Under the pieces are notes generated by a model that worked only from the letters and a program-made list of their open reading frames with translations, ran no database searches and was not told the origin of the DNA. Below are positions 8,484-15,226 of a DNA stretch of 15,229 nucleotides, piece by piece. The stretch lies in the NCBI GenBank assembly GCA_002713545.1, contig PATJ01000013.1, positions 16,161 through 31,389 on the forward strand, read 5' to 3'. This stretch comes from Acidimicrobiaceae bacterium. GTDB taxonomy: Bacteria > Actinomycetota > Acidimicrobiia > Acidimicrobiales > MedAcidi-G1. The position numbers were made by a program, and so were the translations under genes. The stretch's first letter is position 1. The number at the start of each line of letters is the position of its first letter.

Positions 8484-9017
8484 ATGAATATGAAGATTCA
8501 CAGTCCTGAGGGTGAGCTAATAGATGAAGTGGTTGAACTGTGTTCAACTGCACCATTATTTTCTGGTGGGAAGATAGGGGTTCTTGAGAACGGCAAACCT
8601 AATGCTGATCTTTTATTAACAAAAATTGCTGAAGGACTTGCGGAGAGAATTAATGCAAAGGTTTCGGTAATCACTGGAAAAGGCGAAAGAGCTAATGCTG
8701 CCACGGCATGCAATCCCCAAGTAATTGGAATGCTTGCAGAGGAAGTTCAATTAGTTTTAACGGGGTCGGCTGATTGAGGATCCTGCACTTCGTGGAGTGT
8801 CCACGATTTGATTGAAATCGAAAAAGCAGGAGTACCAGCAGTTGTTTTCACCACAGAAAATTTTGAAGAATTAACCCGTTCGGCTGCTAATAGCTTGGGT
8901 GTGCCTAAAGCGAGGATAGTTGTGGTTCCACATCCTTTAGGTGGTACAGAAAAAGAAGTTGTCGCTAGCTGGGCTGATTCGGCCATAGACGATTTGCTTA
9001 AAGTATTGGAGGCTTAG
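8484..9017 (+). CDS. UGSC-family selenoprotein with in-frame TGA (selenocysteine 98)
   Basis: This is a 177-residue protein if the TGA at 8775-8777 is read as selenocysteine. The frame before it (97 codons) and after it (to TAG at 9017) is the same, and the junction reads GSAD-U-GSCTSWSVHD. That creates the U-G-S-C motif for which a family of marine and soil (seleno)proteins is named; Cys replaces Sec in other members. The N-terminal half (KIGVLENGKPNAD, then a helix and VSVITGKG) and the C-terminal half (GVPAVVFTTENFEE, RIVVVPHPLGG) look like one alpha/beta fold around the motif. The Sec/Cys pair, spaced U-x-x-C like thioredoxin-type redox centres, suggests redox catalysis, but no function is established to my knowledge. 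It follows the GWGDGLP protein by 22 bases and ends 1 base before the next SDR start. Normal callers would report two broken ORFs. Confidence 0.88.
8775..8777 (+). other. Selenocysteine codon TGA (Sec98)
   Basis: The TGA is followed in frame by GGA TCC TGC ACT TCG TGG, giving U-G-S-C-T-S-W. Nearby genes in the window end with ordinary TGA stops (hyuA, GMC, the 9019 SDR), so this is local recoding rather than a changed genetic code. Recoding requires selA, selB, selC and selD elsewhere in the genome; none is in this window. Confidence 0.85.
8790..8806 (+). promoter_or_regulatory. Candidate bacterial SECIS hairpin just after the Sec codon
   Basis: TCGTGGAGTGTCCACGA folds into a perfect 7-bp stem with the loop GUG (8797-8799). 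The stem begins 12 bases after the TGA, and 19 bases separate the TGA from the loop. Bacterial SECIS elements lie right behind the UGA, with a small apical loop carrying a G in its first two positions, at roughly this distance. Two further pairs (8786-8787 with 8809-8810) can extend it below a 2x2 internal loop. The hairpin lies inside the coding sequence (Ser-Trp-Ser-Val-His-Asp). Confidence 0.7.
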
Positions 9018-9018
9018 T

Positions 9019-9810
9019 TTGTCTATCGAAATCGATCATTCGGAAAAAAATGTTGTTGTAACAGGTGCGGGCGCTGGAATAGGACGCTCTATAGCACTAG
9101 AGTTCGCTCGAGCTGGGGCAAATGTTGCTGTTCTGGATAAGAGAGCCGACAAAGCACAGGAAACTGTTGAAGTGATAACTGCCCTAAATCAAGGGTTTTC
9201 TTATTCTGTTGTTGGTGACGCTCGCGAAGAGGGTCAGATCGAAAGAATGTTTGATGAGTCTTCAACCAAGCTAGGTGGAATTGATATAGCGGTCAACAAT
9301 ATTGGAATGCTTGGTTCTGAGGGAACTGCCCCACTGTTGGAAATGAATGAGAAAAAGTGGAGAGACGTGTTAGAACAAAATCTTTTAGTAACGGCTTTGT
9401 CCATGAAGTCAGAAGTAAAACACATGAGAGAGACCGGAAATGGTGTAATCATTAATGTGAGTTCAGGAGAAACGACGAGGCCAAGCCCCTTCTTAGCTGG
9501 TTACGGTGCGGCCAAAGCAGGAATAAATCACCTGACTCAGACAGCGGCAGTGGAATTTGGACCTATGGGTATAAGAGTGATTGCAGTTGCTCCAGGTACA
9601 ACCTTGACCGAAACAGTTGTAGATTTTTTTGATGAAGATCGAATTTCAGCTATACAACAATCAAATCCATTAAGAAGAATGAGTGAAATAGAAGACCTAG
9701 GTTACTTGTCTGTTTTTTTAGCCTCTGATTTTGCTCAGAATATTACTGGTCAGTTATTTTTAGCTGATGCAGGTGCCCATTTGTCACGCGAAAGGCCACC
9801 AAATGTCTGA
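9019..9810 (+). CDS. Short-chain dehydrogenase/reductase (SDR), TTG start
   Basis: This is a classical SDR of 263 residues, an NAD(P)-dependent alcohol/ketone oxidoreductase. It has TGAGAGIG at 15-22, Asp40 after strand 2 (VAVLDK), which favours NAD, and NNIG at 93-96, where most members have NNAG. The catalytic Ser is ~149 (NVSSGE), with Tyr162 and Lys166 (YGAAK). The C-terminus GQLFLADAGAHLS replaces the usual VDGG. The start is TTG; it is supported by GGAGG at 9008-9012, six bases upstream, inside the end of the selenoprotein gene and one base after its stop. This arrangement couples its translation to reading through the Sec codon. It likely serves the same pathway as the selenoprotein; the substrate is unknown. 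Confidence 0.87.
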   Translation: MSIEIDHSEKNVVVTGAGAGIGRSIALEFARAGANVAVLDKRADKAQETVEVITALNQGFSYSVVGDAREEGQIERMFDESSTKLGGIDIAVNNIGMLGSEGTAPLLEMNEKKWRDVLEQNLLVTALSMKSEVKHMRETGNGVIINVSSGETTRPSPFLAGYGAAKAGINHLTQTAAVEFGPMGIRVIAVAPGTTLTETVVDFFDEDRISAIQQSNPLRRMSEIEDLGYLSVFLASDFAQNITGQLFLADAGAHLSRERPPNV

Positions 9811-9853
9811 GTGGCTTTATGAAAAATACGATCCTATGAATAAATATGGATAG
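9803..9853 (+). CDS. Possible 16-residue leader peptide overlapping the SDR end and PhyH start
   Basis: An ATG at 9803, inside the last codons of the SDR, has AAAGG about 8 bases before it and opens a frame reading MSEWLYEKYDPMNKYG before TAG at 9851-9853. The PhyH ATG at 9846 lies inside its final codons, in another frame. PhyH has no Shine-Dalgarno of its own, so the mini-frame could carry ribosomes to it. Alternatively it is the true N-terminus of PhyH separated by a one- or two-base indel, real or a sequencing error. I cannot tell which. Confidence 0.35.
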   Translation: MSEWLYEKYDPMNKYG

Positions 9854-10721
9854 TTTCCCGTCTTCTGATCCAATGAGGTCTGTTACTCAGGCAGAGGTCT
9901 CTTCTTTTGCTTCAGATGGGGTGGTCCATCTGCCCGATATTGTGAAAAAAGATTGGATCGAACTGCTTGATTCCTCTCTGGAAAAGATGCTTAACGACCC
10001 CAAAATGTTTGCGGACCTTACAGCGCTGAGCAACGATTTAAATGAAACCCAAGATCTGTTGGCATTAAAAGAAAATGAGATGAAAAGTGGGAGATTTTTA
10101 TCGGGTATAGACCACTGGAAAGAAGATAAAAATTTTGCTGCGTTTGCAAAAGTTTCCCCACTCCCTTCAATAGTGGCGAAACTTATGAACTCAAAAAGAG
10201 TTTACCTGTATGAAGATTCTGTTTTGATTAAAGAACCCGGCACAACTGAAGAAACTGCCTTCCATCAAGATCTTGGATATTTCCATTTGACAGGTGAGAG
10301 TATATGTACAGTCTGGGCTCCTTTAGATGACGTGGACTCTGAAACAGGTAGTGTCGTTTATCTCCGCTCATCTCACAAGAATAAAAAAGTGTTCAAGCCG
10401 AATTGGTTTGTCGCGAATGAACCTTTACCTGATACAAAAGGCAAATACCTACCCAATATTGAAATCGATGACAAAAAGCTAGATTTGTTAAGGTTCGATA
10501 CAAAACCTGGAGATTTAGTTGTGCATCACGCGCTGACTCTTCACGGGGCAGGTGCAAACAGCTCAGCCACTAGACAACGACGCGCTGTTTCGGTTCGCTA
10601 CTGTGGAGATGATTCCACCTATAAGATTCGCTCTGGTGCTCCTAAAAAACCTCATCATGAAAATATACGAACCGGAGACCCTGTGGTAGACCACCCAGAT
10701 TGTCCGCTGGTTTGGGGTTAG
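9846..10721 (+). CDS. Phytanoyl-CoA dioxygenase (PhyH) family Fe(II)/2-oxoglutarate oxygenase
   Basis: This is a non-haem iron, 2-oxoglutarate-dependent dioxygenase of 291 residues, expected to hydroxylate a small substrate and release succinate and CO2. The N-terminus has the family start TQAEVSSFASDGVVHLPDIV. The iron triad is visible: FHQD gives His140 and Asp142, and TLHGAG gives His233. The Arg residues at 243-246 (TRQRRAVSVRY) fit the 2-oxoglutarate carboxylate site. WAPLDDVDSETGSVVYLRSSH is the usual core between them. Family members act on phytanoyl-CoA, ectoine and many natural products; nothing here points to one. It closes the plus-strand run and converges, 17 bases apart, with the alcohol dehydrogenase. 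The start lacks a Shine-Dalgarno and overlaps a short upstream frame, so the exact N-terminus is uncertain. Confidence 0.87.
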   Translation: MDSFPSSDPMRSVTQAEVSSFASDGVVHLPDIVKKDWIELLDSSLEKMLNDPKMFADLTALSNDLNETQDLLALKENEMKSGRFLSGIDHWKEDKNFAAFAKVSPLPSIVAKLMNSKRVYLYEDSVLIKEPGTTEETAFHQDLGYFHLTGESICTVWAPLDDVDSETGSVVYLRSSHKNKKVFKPNWFVANEPLPDTKGKYLPNIEIDDKKLDLLRFDTKPGDLVVHHALTLHGAGANSSATRQRRAVSVRYCGDDSTYKIRSGAPKKPHHENIRTGDPVVDHPDCPLVWG

Positions 10722-10738
10722 GTGTAGAAGTTCTTAAG

Positions 10739-11815
10739 TTACTTATGTCTATGAGATAAGACAGCCCGAACAGCATCATTTGACGCGGTTCTATTTAATA
10801 CCGCCATGGCCTCATCTATTTGGTCCATTCCGAAAACTTCTCCTAGTAACGGAGCAGTAGGAAATTTTTTTGTATTAAGAATCTCGACAGCTTCCTTCAA
10901 TGACTTGTTGGTACCACCAGCTCCGCCATGAATAGTAAGTCCTCTCATCACTGCAGTGTCCGTTACGACTGGAACTGCTTCTCGATCTTTAAGACCTGCC
11001 CAAATAACATCCCCTCCATACCGGACTAGATCAAGACATAACCCAGGCACTAGCGAGGCACTACTTAGATCTACTACAAGGTCAGCCATTATGCCGTTAG
11101 TAATTTCTGTAATCTTTTCGATGGGGTCCTCATTTGATACATCAATAACAAAATCGGCTCCTACTTCTTCTGCTATTGAGAGCCTGTGGTTATCTTCGCT
11201 GGTTCCTGTGACGATCACTTTGTCGGCTCCCATTTGCTTGGCCATAGCAGCAAAAGTCAAACCCATGTGGCCAGGCCCTTGTATTACCACTTTCATTTTT
11301 TGACTCCAATGAATGCGACTTGTCCAGGCGATGACATTGCTTAGAGGTTCAAAAATAGTTAACTCTTCGGCTGATATTTCGTCAGTTAATCGTTCAAGTT
11401 GGGTTCTCGGGAGAATAGACATGTATTCTCCGTAACCTCCCCAGAGCCCCTCAGCTTCATCAAGTCCAAAACTGTATCCATAGCAACTGAAACCAAAGGG
11501 ATTTGAATCTGAAGGTTCTGTGGGTACAACAATGTTTACTGCTACACGGTCTCCAATTTTGACCCCAAGTTCTGCATCCGGATCCAAGTCATAGACTCTG
11601 CCAACAATTTCGTGACCGGGAACAGTTGGAGAAACTTCCCCTGGAACGTGTTTTTGACCGTTTAATTGCGCCACATCGCTATGACAGAGGCCCACAGCTT
11701 CAACGGCAATGACTGCTCCACCTTCTGGGGGTTTGGGGATATCAAAGTTGTCTTTTCGCTCCCAACTGCCATCCCCATTAAAGATGACAGCTGAACAGTT
11801 ATCCATGTTTGACAT
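10739..11815 (-). CDS. Zinc-type alcohol dehydrogenase (MDR superfamily) lacking the structural-zinc cysteines
   Basis: This is a medium-chain dehydrogenase/reductase, about 358 residues, NAD(P)-dependent. Catalytic zinc ligands are present: GLCHSD (Cys44), GHE (His68-Glu69) and FEPL (Glu156). The Rossmann loop is GPGHMG at 180-185, followed by a strand ending VIVTGT. The structural-zinc loop, usually four cysteines after GDRV, is replaced by a stretch with a single Cys (PFGFSCYGYSFG), so only the catalytic metal is expected. It may oxidise an alcohol intermediate of the neighbouring beta-oxidation genes. The frame opens at a TTG at 11830, three bases after the thiolase stop. I prefer the ATG at 11815 because GGA lies 10 bases before it and TTG has no Shine-Dalgarno. 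A further ATG at 11806 is also possible. It is the last gene of the right-hand minus-strand run. Confidence 0.85.
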   Translation of the reverse strand: MSNMDNCSAVIFNGDGSWERKDNFDIPKPPEGGAVIAVEAVGLCHSDVAQLNGQKHVPGEVSPTVPGHEIVGRVYDLDPDAELGVKIGDRVAVNIVVPTEPSDSNPFGFSCYGYSFGLDEAEGLWGGYGEYMSILPRTQLERLTDEISAEELTIFEPLSNVIAWTSRIHWSQKMKVVIQGPGHMGLTFAAMAKQMGADKVIVTGTSEDNHRLSIAEEVGADFVIDVSNEDPIEKITEITNGIMADLVVDLSSASLVPGLCLDLVRYGGDVIWAGLKDREAVPVVTDTAVMRGLTIHGGAGGTNKSLKEAVEILNTKKFPTAPLLGEVFGMDQIDEAMAVLNRTASNDAVRAVLSHRHK

Positions 11816-11833
11816 TGACGTTAAATCCAAAAG

Positions 11834-13012
11834 TTATAAACGTTGTAAAAGGGTTCCGGTTCCCAGACCTCCACCGCAACACATTGTTACCAAGGCGTGT
11901 TCAGTGTCAGTCCGATGAAGTTCATGGACTGCCTTAGTCATTAATATTGCACCTGTTCCACCAAGAGGGTGACCTAAAGCTATTGCTCCTCCGTTTGGGT
12001 TGACACGTTCCATGTCGGGGTTTGTCTCCTTTTCCCACGCTAGAACAACAGATGCAAATGCCTCATTGATTTCAACGAGATCTATGTCGTCAATTTTCAT
12101 TCCATTATCATTTAAGATTTTTTCGGTCGCAAATATTGGTCCAGTTAGCATGAATTCAGGGTCTGAACCAACTAAACAGCTGTCAACAATTTTTGCCAAA
12201 GGTTTCAATCCAAGGTCCGCTGCTTTTTGTGCCGTCATCATTAATACTGCTCCAGCACCATCCGAGATTTGTGAAGAAGTTCCAGCAGTGTGAACACCAT
12301 TTTCACGTCCTGATGGTTTCAGACCAGCGAGTGATTCCATAGTGGTTTCTCGAAGCCCTTCGTCGCGAGTAACTGTAACATTCTCTCCTGAAGGGTTTCC
12401 TTCTTCATCATTAACTGGGACCTCTATTGAAGTTATTTGTGTAGCGAATCGATCTTCTGACCAGGCTCTAGCAGCGCGATCTTGCGAAAGCTTTCCGAAA
12501 GTATCACAATCGTTGCGACTGATTTTCCAATGATCAGCAATTCTTTCAGATCCTTCGAATTGACTTGTCATCTCGAAATGGTCAAAGTAGTTACGATTTA
12601 CTGGACTTCCAGCATTTGGTTCTTTAGGAATCGTCGCCCCGAAGCCAACCTGGCTCATAAGTTCCACACCACATCCAACAGCAGAGTCGACAGTTCCCGA
12701 AGCCACGAGAGCGTATGCAAGATTAGTCGCTTGTTGAGAAGAACCGCATTGCGCATCGACCGTCGTAGCGGCCACTTCAATTGGCAGCCCTGCAGTTAGC
12801 CATGCTGTACGAGTGACATTCATAGTCTGCATACCTACTTGACCTACACACCCGCCAACTACTTGACCAACTTCTTTAGGATCCATCCCGGTTCTCTCGA
12901 ATAAGGAACTTTGAACTGCTCCTAGTAGGTCTATGGAGTGTGAGTTGGAAAGACCTCCACCTCTCTTACCTATGGGGCTTCTCACAGCATCTACTATCAC
13001 AACTTCTTGCAT
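11834..13012 (-). CDS. Acetyl-CoA acetyltransferase / 3-ketoacyl-CoA thiolase
   Basis: This is a thiolase of 392 residues that cleaves 3-ketoacyl-CoA with CoA to release acetyl- or propionyl-CoA, the last step of beta-oxidation. Catalytic residues are visible: Cys89 in VDAQCGSSQQ (acyl carrier), His348 in GHPLGGTGA and Cys378 in MCCGGGLGTG, plus the NEAF motif. The DAQCGSSQQATNLAYA block and the GGTGA after GHPL resemble mycobacterial FadA5/FadA6-type thiolases of steroid breakdown more than E. coli FadA (from memory, not aligned). AAGGAGA at 13019-13025 lies 6 bases before the ATG. It follows the acyl-CoA dehydrogenase by 43 bases and is followed by the alcohol dehydrogenase after 3-18 bases. 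A degradative role is inferred from the neighbours. Confidence 0.93.
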   Translation of the reverse strand: MQEVVIVDAVRSPIGKRGGGLSNSHSIDLLGAVQSSLFERTGMDPKEVGQVVGGCVGQVGMQTMNVTRTAWLTAGLPIEVAATTVDAQCGSSQQATNLAYALVASGTVDSAVGCGVELMSQVGFGATIPKEPNAGSPVNRNYFDHFEMTSQFEGSERIADHWKISRNDCDTFGKLSQDRAARAWSEDRFATQITSIEVPVNDEEGNPSGENVTVTRDEGLRETTMESLAGLKPSGRENGVHTAGTSSQISDGAGAVLMMTAQKAADLGLKPLAKIVDSCLVGSDPEFMLTGPIFATEKILNDNGMKIDDIDLVEINEAFASVVLAWEKETNPDMERVNPNGGAIALGHPLGGTGAILMTKAVHELHRTDTEHALVTMCCGGGLGTGTLLQRL

Positions 13013-13055
13013 TTTATATCTCCTTATTTATTACAGTTAGTGGGTATCAGTACTT

Positions 13056-14294
13056 TCAGATCGGTAAGTTTCCGGTAGCCGAAGAAGTTGAGCCATGATC
13101 TTTGAAAGCGGCTATTGTCCTCTGAGCTATGCGCATTTGATGAATCTCATCGGCACCATCAGCAAATCTAGACCATCTAGCATGTTGATACATGTGAGCT
13201 AGGGGAGTGTCTGTCGAGTAGCCCAGAGCACCATGCACTTGTATAGCGCGATCTATTATTCGGTTTAGACTGTTTGCTACGAAGTGTTTTGCCATTGAAA
13301 CTTCTGATTTGAAGTCATCTCCATTGTCGATTTTCGAAGCGGCATGCAAGACCATTAGTTTGCATTGGTAAAGTTCCATCGCAGAATCAGCAATCATCCA
13401 CTGGATTCCTTGCTTTTCAGCCAGGATTGAACCATGGCTATATCTTTCTAAAGATCTTTCAACGGTCATGTCAAGCGCCATCTCAGCCTGGGCGATCCAT
13501 CTCATGCAGTGTGCCAATCGAGCTGGACCTAAACGATATTGACCGAGCAAATGCCCCTGACCTCTTCCGCCTAGCATCTGGGAGTCGTGAACCCTTAGGT
13601 CTTCGATTACTATTTCGGAATGACCAGTTGAGCCGTGCATTGTTTCTATTTCTCGCGCTTCGGTCCAACCTTCGGAAGGAAGGTCGATAATAAAGGCTGT
13701 GTTTGCTGCCTGAGGTAGTTCAGGATCATCTTCGGTTCTGGCAATTAGGATCGCAAAATTTGCTCGATGTGCATTTGAAATGAACCATTTATGCCCGTTG
13801 ATAACCCACTCTTCGCCATCTTGGTAAGCATTTGTCTGGATAAGCGTTGGATCTGACCCAGCTACTTCAGGTTCAGTCATAGCAAAGCAAGAAGTAGCTG
13901 TTCCCTGACAAAGAGGTTTAAGGTATTTTTCTTTTTGATCGTCCGTAGCCCAGTGCAACATGGTGTGCATGTTTCCTTCATCTGGGGCCTGACAATTCAG
14001 CACCCAAGGTCCGTAATAGGACTTGGCTGCTTCAGCTTGGACCATAGCCATAGCCACGTGTCCCAATTCCATTCCGCCCCATTCTTTTGGCATGTGGGGC
14101 AGCCAGAGGCCCTCTTCGAAGGCTTCTTTGCGCATTTCAATTAATTTGCTAATCCTGTCTTTAGGATTTAATGGTTCTGTCCCATTGGAGCCTTCTATCG
14201 TTTCTTCTCCGGGTTTTACTACCCGGTCAATGAAGTCGCGTACGTTATTCCGTATTTCTTCCAACTCTGGCGAAAGTGTGAAATCAATTGCCAT
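13056..14294 (-). CDS. Acyl-CoA dehydrogenase, ACAD10/11-like
   Basis: This is a flavoprotein of 412 residues that makes the trans-2 double bond in acyl-CoA and passes electrons to ETF. The N-terminal helical domain contains LPKEWGG-type HMPKEWGGMELG; the middle domain has CFAMTEPEVAGSDPT (FAD/substrate loop) and WVINGHKWFISNAHRA; the C-terminal domain has RAIQVHGALGYSTDTPLAHMYQHAR. In the C-terminal motif FADGADEIH, Asp379 occupies the place of the catalytic Glu in YEGTNEI, as in ACAD10/11-type enzymes. This group handles long, branched or hydroxylated acyl-CoAs. The ATG overlaps the last base of the upstream SDR stop (TAATG), so translation is coupled and no separate Shine-Dalgarno is needed. 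The substrate is unknown. Confidence 0.92.
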   Translation of the reverse strand: MAIDFTLSPELEEIRNNVRDFIDRVVKPGEETIEGSNGTEPLNPKDRISKLIEMRKEAFEEGLWLPHMPKEWGGMELGHVAMAMVQAEAAKSYYGPWVLNCQAPDEGNMHTMLHWATDDQKEKYLKPLCQGTATSCFAMTEPEVAGSDPTLIQTNAYQDGEEWVINGHKWFISNAHRANFAILIARTEDDPELPQAANTAFIIDLPSEGWTEAREIETMHGSTGHSEIVIEDLRVHDSQMLGGRGQGHLLGQYRLGPARLAHCMRWIAQAEMALDMTVERSLERYSHGSILAEKQGIQWMIADSAMELYQCKLMVLHAASKIDNGDDFKSEVSMAKHFVANSLNRIIDRAIQVHGALGYSTDTPLAHMYQHARWSRFADGADEIHQMRIAQRTIAAFKDHGSTSSATGNLPI

Positions 14295-15226
14295 TAGATA
14301 TCTTTGCTGGGCCTTCCAGGTCCTTCCGTTGGCATACCGCTCATATCGGGATTAAGTTGCGCATCTTTCATTAGTTCTTTGACTATGTCTGTGAGCCCCT
14401 CAGGGTCATCGGTCTGTTTAGCAGATGGCCCTAGATGCCATTGTTCGGCTATTCCAAGTCTTTCCCCGACAACGTCGAAAACACGTCCTGTTACGTTTTG
14501 AGCTGCTTCGCTGCAAAGCCAAGCAGTGATTACAGAAATCCATCTTGGACTCATTGCTTCTTCAGCACCTTCGTCTGTGCCAACTATTCCTGGTAGGTCA
14601 GCGGTCATACGTGTGAAAGCTGCAGGTGCAAGACAGTTTACTGTTACGCCATATTTGACCAGTTCCATTGCTGTGATAACAGAAAATGCTGCGATACCAG
14701 CTTTAGCTGCACCATAGTTTGCCTGACCAACGTTGCCGTAAATTCCGGAAGGTGAAGAAGTATTAATGATTCTTCCAAAGGCTTCGCCTCCAGCCTTTAC
14801 TGTTTCCCGCCAGAATACTGATGCGTGATGAACAGTTGAGAATGTCCCTTTAAGATGGACATTTATAACAGCATCGAAGTCGTCTTCAGACATTGAAAAA
14901 ATCATTCGGTCACGCAAAATTCCAGCGTTATTGATCAAAATGTCCAACCGTCCCCAAGTGTCAATTGCTTGTTGAACCATCTCACCAGCAGCAGTAAAGT
15001 CGGCTACATTCGCGCCATTTACGATTGCTTCGCCACCCATTTCAACTATTTCGTTGACTACTTCTTGTGCGGGGCTTAGGTCACTGCCGGATCCATCCAT
15101 ATCGCCACCGAGATCGTTTACGACCACTTTTGCACCCTGGCTTGCAAGCATGATCGCATGTTCGCGCCCAATGCCTCTTCCCGCTCCAGTAACGATAGCT
15201 ACACGACCTTCACAGAGGTTGCCCAT
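14294..15226 (-). CDS. SDR resembling the (3R)-hydroxyacyl-CoA dehydrogenase domain of MFE-2 / 17-beta-HSD4
   Basis: This is an SDR of 310 residues. TGAGRGIGREHA at 13-24 and VVVNDLGGDMDGSG at ~34-47 are hallmarks of the dehydrogenase part of peroxisomal multifunctional enzyme 2 and its actinobacterial relatives. INNAGILRDRMIFSMSEDD follows near 98-116. The catalytic Ser is ~158, with Tyr171 and Lys175 (YGAAK). A C-terminal extension of ~60 residues past the SDR core ends GPGRPSKDI. Such proteins oxidise 3-hydroxyacyl-CoA to 3-ketoacyl-CoA, which fits the acyl-CoA dehydrogenase and thiolase downstream. A matching MaoC-type hydratase is not in view and may lie right of the window. The ATG is at 15226, three bases from the edge, so the ribosome site is not visible and a longer start cannot be excluded. 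Confidence 0.88.
   Translation of the reverse strand: MGNLCEGRVAIVTGAGRGIGREHAIMLASQGAKVVVNDLGGDMDGSGSDLSPAQEVVNEIVEMGGEAIVNGANVADFTAAGEMVQQAIDTWGRLDILINNAGILRDRMIFSMSEDDFDAVINVHLKGTFSTVHHASVFWRETVKAGGEAFGRIINTSSPSGIYGNVGQANYGAAKAGIAAFSVITAMELVKYGVTVNCLAPAAFTRMTADLPGIVGTDEGAEEAMSPRWISVITAWLCSEAAQNVTGRVFDVVGERLGIAEQWHLGPSAKQTDDPEGLTDIVKELMKDAQLNPDMSGMPTEGPGRPSKDI

Noticed and set aside
8775..8777. TGA read as tryptophan through a changed genetic code
   Set aside because: Other genes here end with TGA in tight overlaps and encode Trp by TGG, so TGA is a normal stop elsewhere in the window.
8484..9017. Two separate genes: a 97-residue protein ending at TGA and a 69-residue protein starting at TTG 8808
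   Set aside because: Both lie in the same frame, the bases between them stay open and encode GSCTSWSVHD, TTG 8808 has no ribosome site, and the junction forms the known UGSC motif.
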